Source of the DNA: UBA5026 sp949065595
Lineage (GTDB): Bacteria; Bacillota_I; Bacilli_A; RF39; UBA660
NCBI GenBank assembly: GCA_949065595.1
Contig: CARSXK010000001.1
Span: forward strand, 1 to 64,000
Direction of reading: 5' to 3'
Length of the DNA: 64,000 nt
Below, in pieces: positions 35,263-43,838 of this stretch. Below the pieces are notes generated by a model. The model was given only the letters and a program-made list of their open reading frames with translations. It was not told the origin of the DNA and searched no databases. The translations under genes and the position numbers were made by a program. Each line of letters opens with the position of its first letter. Position 1 is the first letter of the stretch.

Positions 35263-35322
35263 CAGATTGTTGACAAAGTGGTATATTCAAAATGAATCTA
35301 CTGCTTTTTTAGTGATCATTTT
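35263..35322 (+). mobile_element. Solo 60-bp end of an IS1182-type element
   Basis: 57 of 60 positions match the left end of the element at 48688-48747, starting at the same terminal CAGAYTGTTGACAAAGTGG. No matching transposase or other end is present nearby, so only the tip remains. It carries a hairpin (GGTATATTC-AAAAT-GAATCTACTGCTTTTTT, split here by hyphens) that can act as a plus-strand terminator. Confidence 0.85.
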
Positions 35323-35325
35323 AAA

Positions 35326-35350
35326 CAAAAAAAGGAGGCATTGCCTCCAT
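35326..35350 (-). terminator. Terminator of the gene ending at 35382
   Basis: GGAGGC-AAT-GCCTCC followed by seven T on the minus strand; very strong GC stem. Confidence 0.9.
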
Positions 35351-35381
35351 TTACAAATAACAAGTGATAAATTTTTATCAA

Positions 35382-35789
35382 CTATAGATTTCTTCCTTTT
35401 TCCACTTCATGACTCTTATATCGTTCCATCATTCCTGTATATAATTGATCATACTCTGCTTTTTGATTTTCATAATTTAATCTTGCACTATTCCAATCCA
35501 TAAAATCTACACTATATCCAATTACAGGTTTTACATACTGTGGTCCCATTCCAATGAGTCTATTTACCATTTCATCATCTGTTTTTCCATACAACTCTAA
35601 TCCTTCAGTCCTTACGATATCACTCATTAAAGTTTCAGAAGAATTAGTAATATCAGATACGGAAGCCATATTGGATGCGGCTGTAATCACTGCGGCAATT
35701 ACATTTGGCTGCGATAAATTTACATCGGAATTTTTAATAAAAATACTCTCTAATAATTTTTTTAGTTCCATATCTCTTTCTATATCCAT
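35382..35789 (-). CDS. Hypothetical protein, 135 residues
   Basis: Not recognised. It is soluble and helical: NVIAAVITAASNMASVSDITNSSETLMSD, in part, then GMGPQYVKPVIGYSVDFMDWNSARLNYENQ in part and a charged tail. AAGGTGGTGAAATA precedes the ATG. Own terminator downstream; no operon partner. No function proposed. Confidence 0.75.
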   Translation of the reverse strand: MDIERDMELKKLLESIFIKNSDVNLSQPNVIAAVITAASNMASVSDITNSSETLMSDIVRTEGLELYGKTDDEMVNRLIGMGPQYVKPVIGYSVDFMDWNSARLNYENQKAEYDQLYTGMMERYKSHEVEKGRNL

Positions 35790-35881
35790 TATTTCACCAC
35801 CTTCTAACTATACTATAGCAAAAATTTTATGGTATGAAAAGAGATTTGACAATACTTTACATTATATATGACAAATATTTT

Positions 35882-36799
35882 TTATCGTTTTAATTTCATT
35901 GCCAATTCATTTATTTTTTTTAATCGATGATGTAGGCCTGATTTGGTAATCGAGTTTCCTGTTTCCATACTGATGATTTCACTTAATTCAGCTAACGATG
36001 CCTCTGGATATTTTTTACGGTAAATTGCAGCTTCCTTGGTTTTTTCGTCTAAAAGACTTAACAATTCCATTTTTTCTATTGCTTCAATATCCTTTATTTG
36101 CGCTGTTGCTGTTTCAATGATTTTATCAACATTGGCTTGTTCACAATTATTAAGCCGATTGGTCATATTTTTATGATCTCTATAAATACGAATATCTTCA
36201 TAATAGAATAAAGCATTATTGGCTCTCATAATCCGCAGAAAATCTCCTATTTTTTCTGCTTCTTTCATATAAACCATATATTTATTATCCCTTTTTAGGA
36301 CTTTACTATTCAATTCAAAATTATTTAATAATTTTGAAATAAATTTTGCATATTCCATATTATCTACTAAAAATTCTAAATGGTATCGTGATTTTTTAGG
36401 GTCATTAATACTTCCTGTACTTAAAAAAAGACCTCTTAAATATGATTGTATTAAATTTTCATCACTATATATATATTCTTTTGGAATATTAGATTCACTT
36501 GATAATTGGTATGACAAATCTTCTAAAATAGAGGTAACTTTATATTTGATCACTAAAATATAAATATAATTTTTGTTAAAATTATACCCACGTCTTACGA
36601 TCACACTAGGTTGAATATGATAGCTATCTTTTAATAACGAATAAATTCTTCTTGCAACCGATGCATTTTCAGTTGAAATCTGAATGGCATCATTTACTGT
36701 ACCAATGTTTCTTATAATTGCAGATAATTCTGTTATATTTTCGGATTCTATTGTTTGCAATTTACTTACTTCATTTTTAACAATACTTGTAAATGACAT
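35882..36799 (-). CDS. whiA: WhiA, DNA-binding regulator of cell division
   Basis: 305 residues: an N-terminal LAGLIDADG-homing-endonuclease-like domain (SFTSIVKNEVSKL, YLRGLFLSTGSINDPKKSRYHLEF in part) without the catalytic acidic pair, and a C-terminal helix-turn-helix (ASLAELSEIISMETGNSITKSGLHHRLKKI in part). WhiA affects FtsZ-ring formation and chromosome segregation in Firmicutes and sporulation in Actinobacteria. It lies ten bases after yvcK, the conserved order. Confidence 0.97.
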   Translation of the reverse strand: MSFTSIVKNEVSKLQTIESENITELSAIIRNIGTVNDAIQISTENASVARRIYSLLKDSYHIQPSVIVRRGYNFNKNYIYILVIKYKVTSILEDLSYQLSSESNIPKEYIYSDENLIQSYLRGLFLSTGSINDPKKSRYHLEFLVDNMEYAKFISKLLNNFELNSKVLKRDNKYMVYMKEAEKIGDFLRIMRANNALFYYEDIRIYRDHKNMTNRLNNCEQANVDKIIETATAQIKDIEAIEKMELLSLLDEKTKEAAIYRKKYPEASLAELSEIISMETGNSITKSGLHHRLKKINELAMKLKR

Positions 36800-36809
36800 A
36801 ATTCACCTT

Positions 36810-37757
36810 CTATCTAATTAAATAAGAAAAAACATCCACGGATAATTGATTGGTATTATGCCTTATAATATTATTTTCTATTGTAACATATTGATTTTGA
36901 ATAACCTCAAGGTCCATTTTTTGTAATTCCTTATTATCTAGTATGACTTGATCTTTTTGTTCTAATGTTTCATATCTTTTTTTAATGTGATCGTCTATTT
37001 TTTGATTATTTGCTAAAACAACATCGACTTTTCGTTTTCCTAAATATTGATTTAATACTTTAACATGATCACTTACCTTATAATGATCTGTTTCGCCTGG
37101 TTGTGTCATCATATTACAAATATACATAATTTTAGCATTACTCTTTTCCATTGCTTCTACAATTCCTTTACATATTAAATTGGGAAGAATACTGGTGTAT
37201 AGACTACCCATACTTAAAATAATCAAACTGGAGCTTTCTATTGCATGGATGACTTCTTTGGTTGCAACTGCTTCTTTTTCATATGTAATCGATTCTATCT
37301 TTAGATTACTTTCTGTAATATTATGTTCTCCTATCACTTTTGATCCATCTTCCATAAGACCAATTAATGTTACTTTATCTTCAGTTAATGGGAGTACTCT
37401 CCCCTTTAGATTCAACAATTTAGAGAAGGATTCCATTCCAGCAGATACGTTTCCTGTAATATTAGACATTGCTGTTAATAATAAATTACCGACTGTATGG
37501 CCATTCAAATCACTCGTTGTTTCAAATCGATAATTTAATACTTGCTCTACCAATGGCTCCGTTTCTGCTAAAGAAATCAATACTCTACGTAAATCTCCTA
37601 CAGCAATGATATCAAACTCTTTTCTTAATCTTCCTGTACTTTTGCCATCATCACACACAGAAACAATTGCTGTTATATCAATTGGAAATTGTTTCAATCC
37701 TTTTAGTAAAGTGGACATTCCTGTTCCACCACCTAATACTACAACATTATGATGCAT
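36810..37757 (-). CDS. yvcK: Gluconeogenesis factor YvcK/GlmR
   Basis: This 315-residue CofD-like protein binds UDP-GlcNAc and stimulates GlmS, directing carbon to peptidoglycan. It shows VVVLGGGTGMSTLLKGLK, AIVSVCDDGKSTGRLRKEF, LRRVLISLAE, GHTVGNLLLTAM and YICNMMTQPGETDHYKVSDHV. Start 37757 is chosen because AAGGTGG is well spaced for this ATG; the GTG three codons upstream overlaps it. The expected upstream rapZ (yvcJ) is missing: trxB precedes directly. Confidence 0.96.
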   Translation of the reverse strand: MHHNVVVLGGGTGMSTLLKGLKQFPIDITAIVSVCDDGKSTGRLRKEFDIIAVGDLRRVLISLAETEPLVEQVLNYRFETTSDLNGHTVGNLLLTAMSNITGNVSAGMESFSKLLNLKGRVLPLTEDKVTLIGLMEDGSKVIGEHNITESNLKIESITYEKEAVATKEVIHAIESSSLIILSMGSLYTSILPNLICKGIVEAMEKSNAKIMYICNMMTQPGETDHYKVSDHVKVLNQYLGKRKVDVVLANNQKIDDHIKKRYETLEQKDQVILDNKELQKMDLEVIQNQYVTIENNIIRHNTNQLSVDVFSYLIR

Positions 37758-37783
37758 ATTTACCACCTTATCTATAATTTATT

Positions 37784-38695
37784 TTATGATTCTGCATCTT
37801 TTTTAAAACTCATTGCAGCAGTTGCTCCTTCTCCAACCGCAGTTGAGATTTGATATACATCTTTATATATGACATCCCCACATGCATAAATTCCTTTTAT
37901 GTTTGTACGCATATTAGAGTCTGTTATGATGTAATCATTTTTCATTTGAATATTGGCATTTCTAGCAAAATGAGTATTTGGTTTAGAACCAATATAGATA
38001 AATAATCCATCACATATAACCTCTTTGATTTTTCCTTCTTGTTCTATTAATATAGAGGATAGATATCCATCTGTTTCATTAATTGTATTTACGACACTAT
38101 TATATAAAATATCAATATTTTTCTTTGTTTTTACTTCTTCTACTAATATAGAATCTGCTCTTAATTTTTCACTTCGATTAATGATAGTTACATTGTTACA
38201 AATTTCTGATAAATATAAACTTTCTTCAAATGCACTATTTCCACCACCAACTACACATACATCTTTTCCTCTAAAAAATGGTCCATCACAAACAGCACAC
38301 CAACTAATTCCATGTCCTACTAATTCGGTTTCTTGTTCTAATCCTAGTTCTTTTGGAACTCGGCCTGTTGCGATAATAATTCCTTTGCATTCTATTTCTT
38401 CTTTTTCTGTTTTAACAATTTTCTGATTTTTTTTATCAATAATATCGATTACTTCTCCATAGCGATATTCTATTTTTAAATTTTGGATTTGTTCATATAT
38501 TTTCATTGCCAATGTTGGACCATCAATTTCTAAAAAACCTGGATAGTTTTCTACTCTCGCAGATCGATTGATTTGTCCTCCTGGAACACTACTTTCTAAT
38601 AACAATACATTGACATTGGCACGTTTCAAATAAATAGCAGCTGTCATACCTGCCACCCCAGCGCCAATGACTACGCAATCATATGTCTGTTTCAT
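37784..38695 (-). CDS. trxB: Thioredoxin reductase
   Basis: 303 residues with FAD-binding VVIGAGVAGMTAAIYLKRA, the redox pair CAVC at about residue 135 in GISWCAVCDGPFF, NADPH-binding VVGGGNSAFEESLYL and the FAD C-terminal GIYACGDVIYKDVYQISTAVGEGATAA (in part). It reduces thioredoxin with NADPH. Start 38695 is preferred: AGGGGG is adjacent to an earlier ATG but well spaced for this one. It overlaps lgt by 17 bases. Confidence 0.96.
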   Translation of the reverse strand: MKQTYDCVVIGAGVAGMTAAIYLKRANVNVLLLESSVPGGQINRSARVENYPGFLEIDGPTLAMKIYEQIQNLKIEYRYGEVIDIIDKKNQKIVKTEKEEIECKGIIIATGRVPKELGLEQETELVGHGISWCAVCDGPFFRGKDVCVVGGGNSAFEESLYLSEICNNVTIINRSEKLRADSILVEEVKTKKNIDILYNSVVNTINETDGYLSSILIEQEGKIKEVICDGLFIYIGSKPNTHFARNANIQMKNDYIITDSNMRTNIKGIYACGDVIYKDVYQISTAVGEGATAAMSFKKDAES

Positions 38696-39479
38696 TTTCA
38701 TCCCCCTTTTGATATCCATTTTGAATTTTTTGATAAACGATTAAAATGATACCTATGATTAATGTTATGATAGAAACTAGTTGGGCTATGCGAATATTTC
38801 CTAACATTAAACTATCTGTCCGCATTCCTTCTATTATAAATCTTCCAATTCCATACCATATTAAATATAAACCTGTTGTTTTACCTGTAAAGTATTTTTG
38901 GGAATGATAAAATATATATAACATGAAAAATCCTAGTAAATTCCATATCGATTCATATAAAAAGGTAGGGATATAATAATTATGATCAATATACATCCCA
39001 TTTATAATAAAATTTGGTAAATGTAAACTCTGTAAATGCGCTAGGGTGGTTACTGCACCATGTGCTTCCCCATTAAAAAAATTACCCCATCTACCGATGG
39101 CTTGTCCTAAAATTAGACTAATAACCAATATATCTGTTATTTGAAAGAGAGAAACATTATGTTTTTTACAGTAAAATATGAGAAAAAGAAATCCAGCTAT
39201 TACCCCACCATGAATGGCAAGGCCTCCTTCCCATATTTTAAAGATGTCCCCTATATTTACACTATAGTAATTCCAATTGAAAATAACATAATAAATTCTA
39301 GCTCCTAAAAAGGCAATGGGAATGGTATAAAAGAAAAGATTCACCATAAATTCTTCTTCTATCTTTCTTTTTTTCGCTTTTTTCAGTGCCAAAAAACATC
39401 CAATAAGAAACGCAATTAATAGAAAAAAGGAATACCAATAAATTTGAATGAAACCAAAATCGATCATAATGGGATTCAT
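38679..39479 (-). CDS. lgt: Prolipoprotein diacylglyceryl transferase
   Basis: This 266-residue polytopic protein (seven helices) transfers diacylglycerol to the lipobox Cys of prolipoproteins. Family motifs: FLGARIYYVIFNW, WEGGLAIHGGVIAG, the signature GQAIGRWGNFFNGEAHG and YLIWYGIGRFIIEGMRTDSL. It follows the YvlD-like gene by three bases. hprK, a frequent neighbour, is not present. Confidence 0.97.
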   Translation of the reverse strand: MNPIMIDFGFIQIYWYSFFLLIAFLIGCFLALKKAKKRKIEEEFMVNLFFYTIPIAFLGARIYYVIFNWNYYSVNIGDIFKIWEGGLAIHGGVIAGFLFLIFYCKKHNVSLFQITDILVISLILGQAIGRWGNFFNGEAHGAVTTLAHLQSLHLPNFIINGMYIDHNYYIPTFLYESIWNLLGFFMLYIFYHSQKYFTGKTTGLYLIWYGIGRFIIEGMRTDSLMLGNIRIAQLVSIITLIIGIILIVYQKIQNGYQKGDENETDI

Positions 39480-39482
39480 AAA

Positions 39483-39917
39483 TTACTCCTTTCTTAAAAT
39501 TGGTTGAATAACCAAGTGATCCATTGCGACATTCATAAGGGAAATTAAAATGGCAACCAAACAAGTCATTAAAATCCCACCAATGGTAAAATGACTTCCT
39601 AATATTACATCTACAATATATAAAATGAATACATTAATGAATGGATAAAAAATACCTAAAGTCACTGCTGTTAAGGGAAGTGTAAGTAAAATTAGTACAG
39701 GTTTTATAGTCCGATTTAAAAGATTCATTAAAATGGATGCAATCAAAGCCCAAATTCCAAAACCACTATTATCAATTTGGATGGTTTTGGGGAATAATAT
39801 GGATACTGTGATTAAAATAAGAGCATATCCAACCATATATAAAATCCATTCAAAAAACTTACTATATTTTCCATATTTGTTTTTTTTATGATTCTCTTCA
39901 ATTATAATTTTTTTCAT
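39483..39917 (-). CDS. YvlD-like four-helix membrane protein (phage holin superfamily IV)
   Basis: The 144-residue protein has four transmembrane helices (about 25-45, 52-72, 75-105, 110-130) and motifs NRTIKPVLILLTLPLTAVTLGIFYPFINVFILYIVDVILG (in part) common to the DUF360/YvlD group. In Bacillus subtilis yvlD lies near uvrA, hprK and lgt, so gene order supports the call. A basic N-terminus precedes helix 1. Function uncertain; linked to envelope stress in Bacillus. Confidence 0.9.
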   Translation of the reverse strand: MKKIIIEENHKKNKYGKYSKFFEWILYMVGYALILITVSILFPKTIQIDNSGFGIWALIASILMNLLNRTIKPVLILLTLPLTAVTLGIFYPFINVFILYIVDVILGSHFTIGGILMTCLVAILISLMNVAMDHLVIQPILRKE

Positions 39918-39929
39918 AGTAGCCTCCTT

Positions 39930-41894
39930 TTACTTTATTTTACCATTTTCTTCTTTTAATTCAAATAAAATATCACGTAATTCTGTTGCTCGTTCAAATT
40001 CAAGATTCAAAGCAGCTTCTTTCATTTCATGTTCAATTTGTTCCATTAAGTTTCTCTTTTCTTGTTGACTCATTTTATTAGGAACTTTTTCTTCTACTTC
40101 TTTATTATTTGAAATCAAATCTCTAATTTCTTTCATAATTGTTTTTGGAATAATGTTATGTTTTTTATTATATTCCATTTGAATGGTTCTTCTACGTTCT
40201 GTTTCTTTGATGGCTTTTTCCATCGCATCACTTATTTTATCAGCATACATAATGACATGTCCATTGGCATTTCTAGCTGCTCTACCTATTGTTTGAATTA
40301 AACTTCGATCACTTCTTAAGAACCCTTGTTTATCTGCATCCATGATAGCAATCAAACTGACTTCTGGAATGTCTAATCCTTCTCTTAACAAGTTGATACC
40401 AACAAGGACATCATATTTTCCTAATCGTAAATCTCTTATGATGCGCATTCGTTCTAGTGATTTGATTTCACTATGTAAATAGGCAACTTTAATGTCCAAT
40501 TTTTTTAAATAAGTGGTCAACTCTTCTGCCATACGAATGGTTAGTGTTGTAATTAATACTCTTTCCTGATTCTCGATTCTTTTATGAATTTCTTCCAATA
40601 AATTATCCATTTGACCATTTGTCGGTCTTACTTCAATGGTTGGATCCAGTAATCCTGTTGGACGTATGATTTGTTCTGCGATATGATTTTCTGCTTTTTC
40701 AAGCTCGTAATCACCTGGTGTAGCAGATACGCAAATAATTTGATTGATTTTTTTTTCAAATTCTTCAAAGGTCAAGGGTCGATTGTCCTTCGCACTTGGA
40801 AGACGGAACCCAAAATCGACGAGGACTTGTTTTCTTGCTTGATCTCCATTATACATTCCTCTTACTTGGGGCAATGTCACATGAGATTCATCTACAATCA
40901 GAAGAAAATCTTTTGGAAAGAAATCAATAAGAGTAGTTGGGGTTGCTCCTGCTTCTTTGAGTGCCAAGTGTCTTGAATAGTTTTCTACTCCTCTACAAGT
41001 ACCTGTTTCAGACAACATTTCTAAATCATAATTGGTACGTTCCATCAAACGTTGATATTCTAATAGCTTGTTGTTTTCTTTCAAATATTGTAATCTATCT
41101 TTTAATTCCATTCGAATATTTTCTACTGCTTTTTTAATTTTTTCTTCACTCGTCACAAAATGACTTGCAGCAAATAAACTAATAGATTTTTTATTGGATG
41201 TAATAGTACCTGTTAAGGTATCATATTCATATATTTTATCAATTTCATCACCAAAAAATTCAATTCGAATTCCTTTACCATGTTGATTGACTGGCATAAT
41301 TTCTAATACATCGCCTCTTACACGAAATGTACCTCTTTTGAGTTCTAAATTATTTCGTTCATAAAACATATTGACTAATTTCAACATAACTTCATCACGT
41401 TCGATTTGATCCCCTACATTTAGTGTCAACATTTTGTCCTTGTAATCATCAATTTCTCCTATTCCATATATGCAAGAAACAGAGGCAACGACAATCACAT
41501 CATCGTGTGTAATTAAAGCTGAAGTTGCAGCATGTCTTAATTCATCTATTTCATCATTGATGGAAGCATCTTTTTCTATATAAGTATCTGTTTTTGCAAC
41601 ATAAGCTTCTGGTTGATAATAATCGTAATAAGAAATAAAATATTCTACATGATTTTCAGGAAATAATTCTTTTAATTCAGAATATAATTGTCCTGCAAGT
41701 GTTTTATTGTGCGCTAAAACGAGGGTTGGTTTATTTACTTCTTTGATTACATTCGCAATGGTAAAAGTTTTTCCAGTTCCCGTTGCTCCCAGTAATACTT
41801 GATACTTTTCCCCTTTTTGTATATCCAACACTAACTTTTCAATGGCTTTTGGTTGGTCTCCACTTGGTTCATATTTTGAGACTAATTTGAACAT
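39930..41894 (-). CDS. uvrB: Excinuclease ABC subunit B
   Basis: This 654-residue DNA-damage recognition helicase has Walker A VLLGATGTGKTFTIA, the beta-hairpin YYDYYQPEAYV, DEIDELRH, motif II LLIVDESHVTLPQV, DIPEVSLIAIMDADKQGFLRS, QTIGRAARN and the C-terminal UVR motif (EHEMKEAALNLEFERATELRD in part) that binds UvrC. The start is taken at 41894 with GGGAGTG upstream, five codons inside the longest frame. uvrA is not adjacent. Confidence 0.97.
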   Translation of the reverse strand: MFKLVSKYEPSGDQPKAIEKLVLDIQKGEKYQVLLGATGTGKTFTIANVIKEVNKPTLVLAHNKTLAGQLYSELKELFPENHVEYFISYYDYYQPEAYVAKTDTYIEKDASINDEIDELRHAATSALITHDDVIVVASVSCIYGIGEIDDYKDKMLTLNVGDQIERDEVMLKLVNMFYERNNLELKRGTFRVRGDVLEIMPVNQHGKGIRIEFFGDEIDKIYEYDTLTGTITSNKKSISLFAASHFVTSEEKIKKAVENIRMELKDRLQYLKENNKLLEYQRLMERTNYDLEMLSETGTCRGVENYSRHLALKEAGATPTTLIDFFPKDFLLIVDESHVTLPQVRGMYNGDQARKQVLVDFGFRLPSAKDNRPLTFEEFEKKINQIICVSATPGDYELEKAENHIAEQIIRPTGLLDPTIEVRPTNGQMDNLLEEIHKRIENQERVLITTLTIRMAEELTTYLKKLDIKVAYLHSEIKSLERMRIIRDLRLGKYDVLVGINLLREGLDIPEVSLIAIMDADKQGFLRSDRSLIQTIGRAARNANGHVIMYADKISDAMEKAIKETERRRTIQMEYNKKHNIIPKTIMKEIRDLISNNKEVEEKVPNKMSQQEKRNLMEQIEHEMKEAALNLEFERATELRDILFELKEENGKIK

Positions 41895-42209
41895 AGATTT
41901 CACTCCCATTTGATATCACTTTGTGATTTTTTTAAAGAATTACTATTATTCTATTTTGAGCATAATAGTTAAAAAATTATTGCATAAAAATATGGTTAAT
42001 AAGGCACTTTTGTTAATGCGCGAAGGAAAGTCACAAATTTCATTTTTTGGACTAAATAACACTAAACATAATTAAATAGCAAAATTTACTACATAATCTT
42101 ATCATTTTTAGCTAATAAAAACAAGTTAACTACTATTTGAATTTCAGTATTTTTTGAATGGCATCATCATGAGATATTATGTTCGATTGTTTTTTATTTA
42201 TAAATGCGC
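41895..42209. other. Gene-free region between uvrB and the rfbB remnant
   Basis: About 315 bases without a supportable gene. It must contain the uvrB promoter. The part near 42100-42209 may be further decayed rfbB 3' sequence or its flank, but I cannot follow the protein similarity there. Confidence 0.4.
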
Positions 42210-42567
42210 AGTAATCATATGTTATCATGTATCAAAATGAATTCCTTTACATGATCTTGAACATATATCCAATCACGAATTGCTGATCCATACTAGCATA
42301 TCAGCAGAAGCCCTAATTACAGCATATAGGATGGTTTAAAGGTGTTTCCTCCTTAAAAATGGAAATGTTGAGCATTATATTTTGCAAAAATATTTCCCAA
42401 AATAAGTTTAAAATTATTTAGATTTATGATAGAATCTAGATATTTCAAATCACCAACACAAGTCAAAGCATCTAAACATACCCATTCAGAATTAGGATAT
42501 TTTTTACCATATAAGTCAAAAAATTACTGCCTATAAATCCAGCACCTCCTGTGACTAATACTTTCAT
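42210..42567 (-). pseudogene. rfbB: Decayed dTDP-glucose 4,6-dehydratase (rfbB) remnant
   Basis: The intact start reads MKVLVTGGAGFIGSNFLTYMVK, in part, the Rossmann loop of RfbB, with GAGGAGGAACT upstream. A one-base deletion at about 42505 shifts the frame; downstream codons still give YPNSEWVCLDAL in another frame. Later fragments ASADMLV and IRDWIYVQDHVK match RfbB positions near residues 165 and 235, so two internal stretches are gone. The start overlaps the FkbM gene stop by four bases (ATGA), showing a former operon. RfbB would make dTDP-4-keto-6-deoxyglucose for surface rhamnose. Confidence 0.82.
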
Positions 42568-43709
42568 AGTTCCTCCTCATCCATCACACAGTATAATATT
42601 GTTTTAGCTACTGATAAAGAATAATGACGCATATAAAATTTATAACCTAGGTTCAAACTATCTACATAATACAATAATTCCGATAAATCGCTTGCTTTAT
42701 GATATGCACTCAACAATAAAATCGGTTTATTCTTTATGATTGTATTTTTAGCACCTTTTATAAAGGCCTGTTCTGAACCCTCAATATCAACTTTTATCAA
42801 AGTTACTTTCTCATTTTTTATAATACTATCTAATTTATATGTACTTACATTATTTATTTCATTAGAGTTATTTTTATATGCTGAATATTTAGAGTCTAAA
42901 ATATGACTTGTTGCAGTTGGCATCGAAACAAATTTCATTTGACTATCAATGTCACATAAAGCACAATTAAATATTTTTTTATTTTTATAATTCACTAAAT
43001 TTTTTTCTATTTTATTTACTAATTTTATATTCGGCTCAAAAAGGTAAAAATAGTAATTTTGAACATCACTATAATTTTCCATCATTTTAATATACATACC
43101 ATTACATGCACCTGCGTCAATAACAACACCTGGTTTTAATCTATCCAAAACTACTTGATCAAAATATCTATTTTTTTCAGGCTCAACAATATCATTTAAA
43201 ATAGATTTATCTCTTATATATCGGTACTTTAAAACTTTTTCAAAGACTTCTTTAGACTTATCATCTGCTAATGTTTGATATACATAAAATATTTTTTCTT
43301 TGTCTTTTTCTTTTACAGCATCAAAATTATAATCATTTCTAAAATATCCATCAAGCATAAATAATCTTTGATCAATTTCATTATCATGTAAAAGAAGATG
43401 TTCTCTAATTTCGTTATAATAGGAGCAAGTGACAACAATTGCTATATTCGGCTCGTATTTAGGTAAAGTTACTAATACTCCTTCGCTATAACTATTATTT
43501 TTTTGAGGATCGTCATCAAATATATAATCAACTTTGATGTGATTGTCTTTCAAATAATTTAAAGCATAAGAAGCACTCTCTCCTATTCCATATAAAGCTA
43601 TACTAGAATATTTTCTTAATTTTTTTAACCAATTATTTTCATATTCATATTTTTCTTGTTTATTAAAAAAGGGTTCTTTATTTTCAATCTCATCTATTTT
43701 TTTATTCAA
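42564..43709 (-). CDS. FkbM-family methyltransferase with N-terminal Rossmann-like domain
   Basis: 381 residues. The N-terminal part (about 30-120, SIALYGIGESASYALNYLKDNHIKVDYIFDDDP in part) resembles the nucleotide-binding sensor domain found in polysaccharide-cluster proteins. The C-terminal half is FkbM-type: VVIDAGACNGMYIKMM (SAM loop), YYFYLFEPNIKLVNKIEKN, and LIKVDIEGSEQAFIKGA. These enzymes O-methylate sugars or glycan carriers. It is followed by the rfbB pseudogene, so it is probably a leftover of a surface-polysaccharide locus. Intactness of the frame suggests it is still made. Confidence 0.88.
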   Translation of the reverse strand: MNKKIDEIENKEPFFNKQEKYEYENNWLKKLRKYSSIALYGIGESASYALNYLKDNHIKVDYIFDDDPQKNNSYSEGVLVTLPKYEPNIAIVVTCSYYNEIREHLLLHDNEIDQRLFMLDGYFRNDYNFDAVKEKDKEKIFYVYQTLADDKSKEVFEKVLKYRYIRDKSILNDIVEPEKNRYFDQVVLDRLKPGVVIDAGACNGMYIKMMENYSDVQNYYFYLFEPNIKLVNKIEKNLVNYKNKKIFNCALCDIDSQMKFVSMPTATSHILDSKYSAYKNNSNEINNVSTYKLDSIIKNEKVTLIKVDIEGSEQAFIKGAKNTIIKNKPILLLSAYHKASDLSELLYYVDSLNLGYKFYMRHYSLSVAKTILYCVMDEEEL

Positions 43710-43810
43710 TTTAATACCTCCTAATTTTTATGTTATTATATCACAACTTACTTTTATAATATCATTCTTTCTCAATAAATTTTTTATCTTAATGATAATT
43801 TTTTGTGAAG

Positions 43811-43838
43811 AAAAATAGACAAGTTTGACTTGCCTATT
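43811..43838 (-). terminator. Terminator of parB/noc
   Basis: AATAGGCAAG and CTTGTCTATT (one G-U) form a 10-bp stem followed by TTTCTTC on the minus strand, overlapping the stop codon. Confidence 0.8.
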
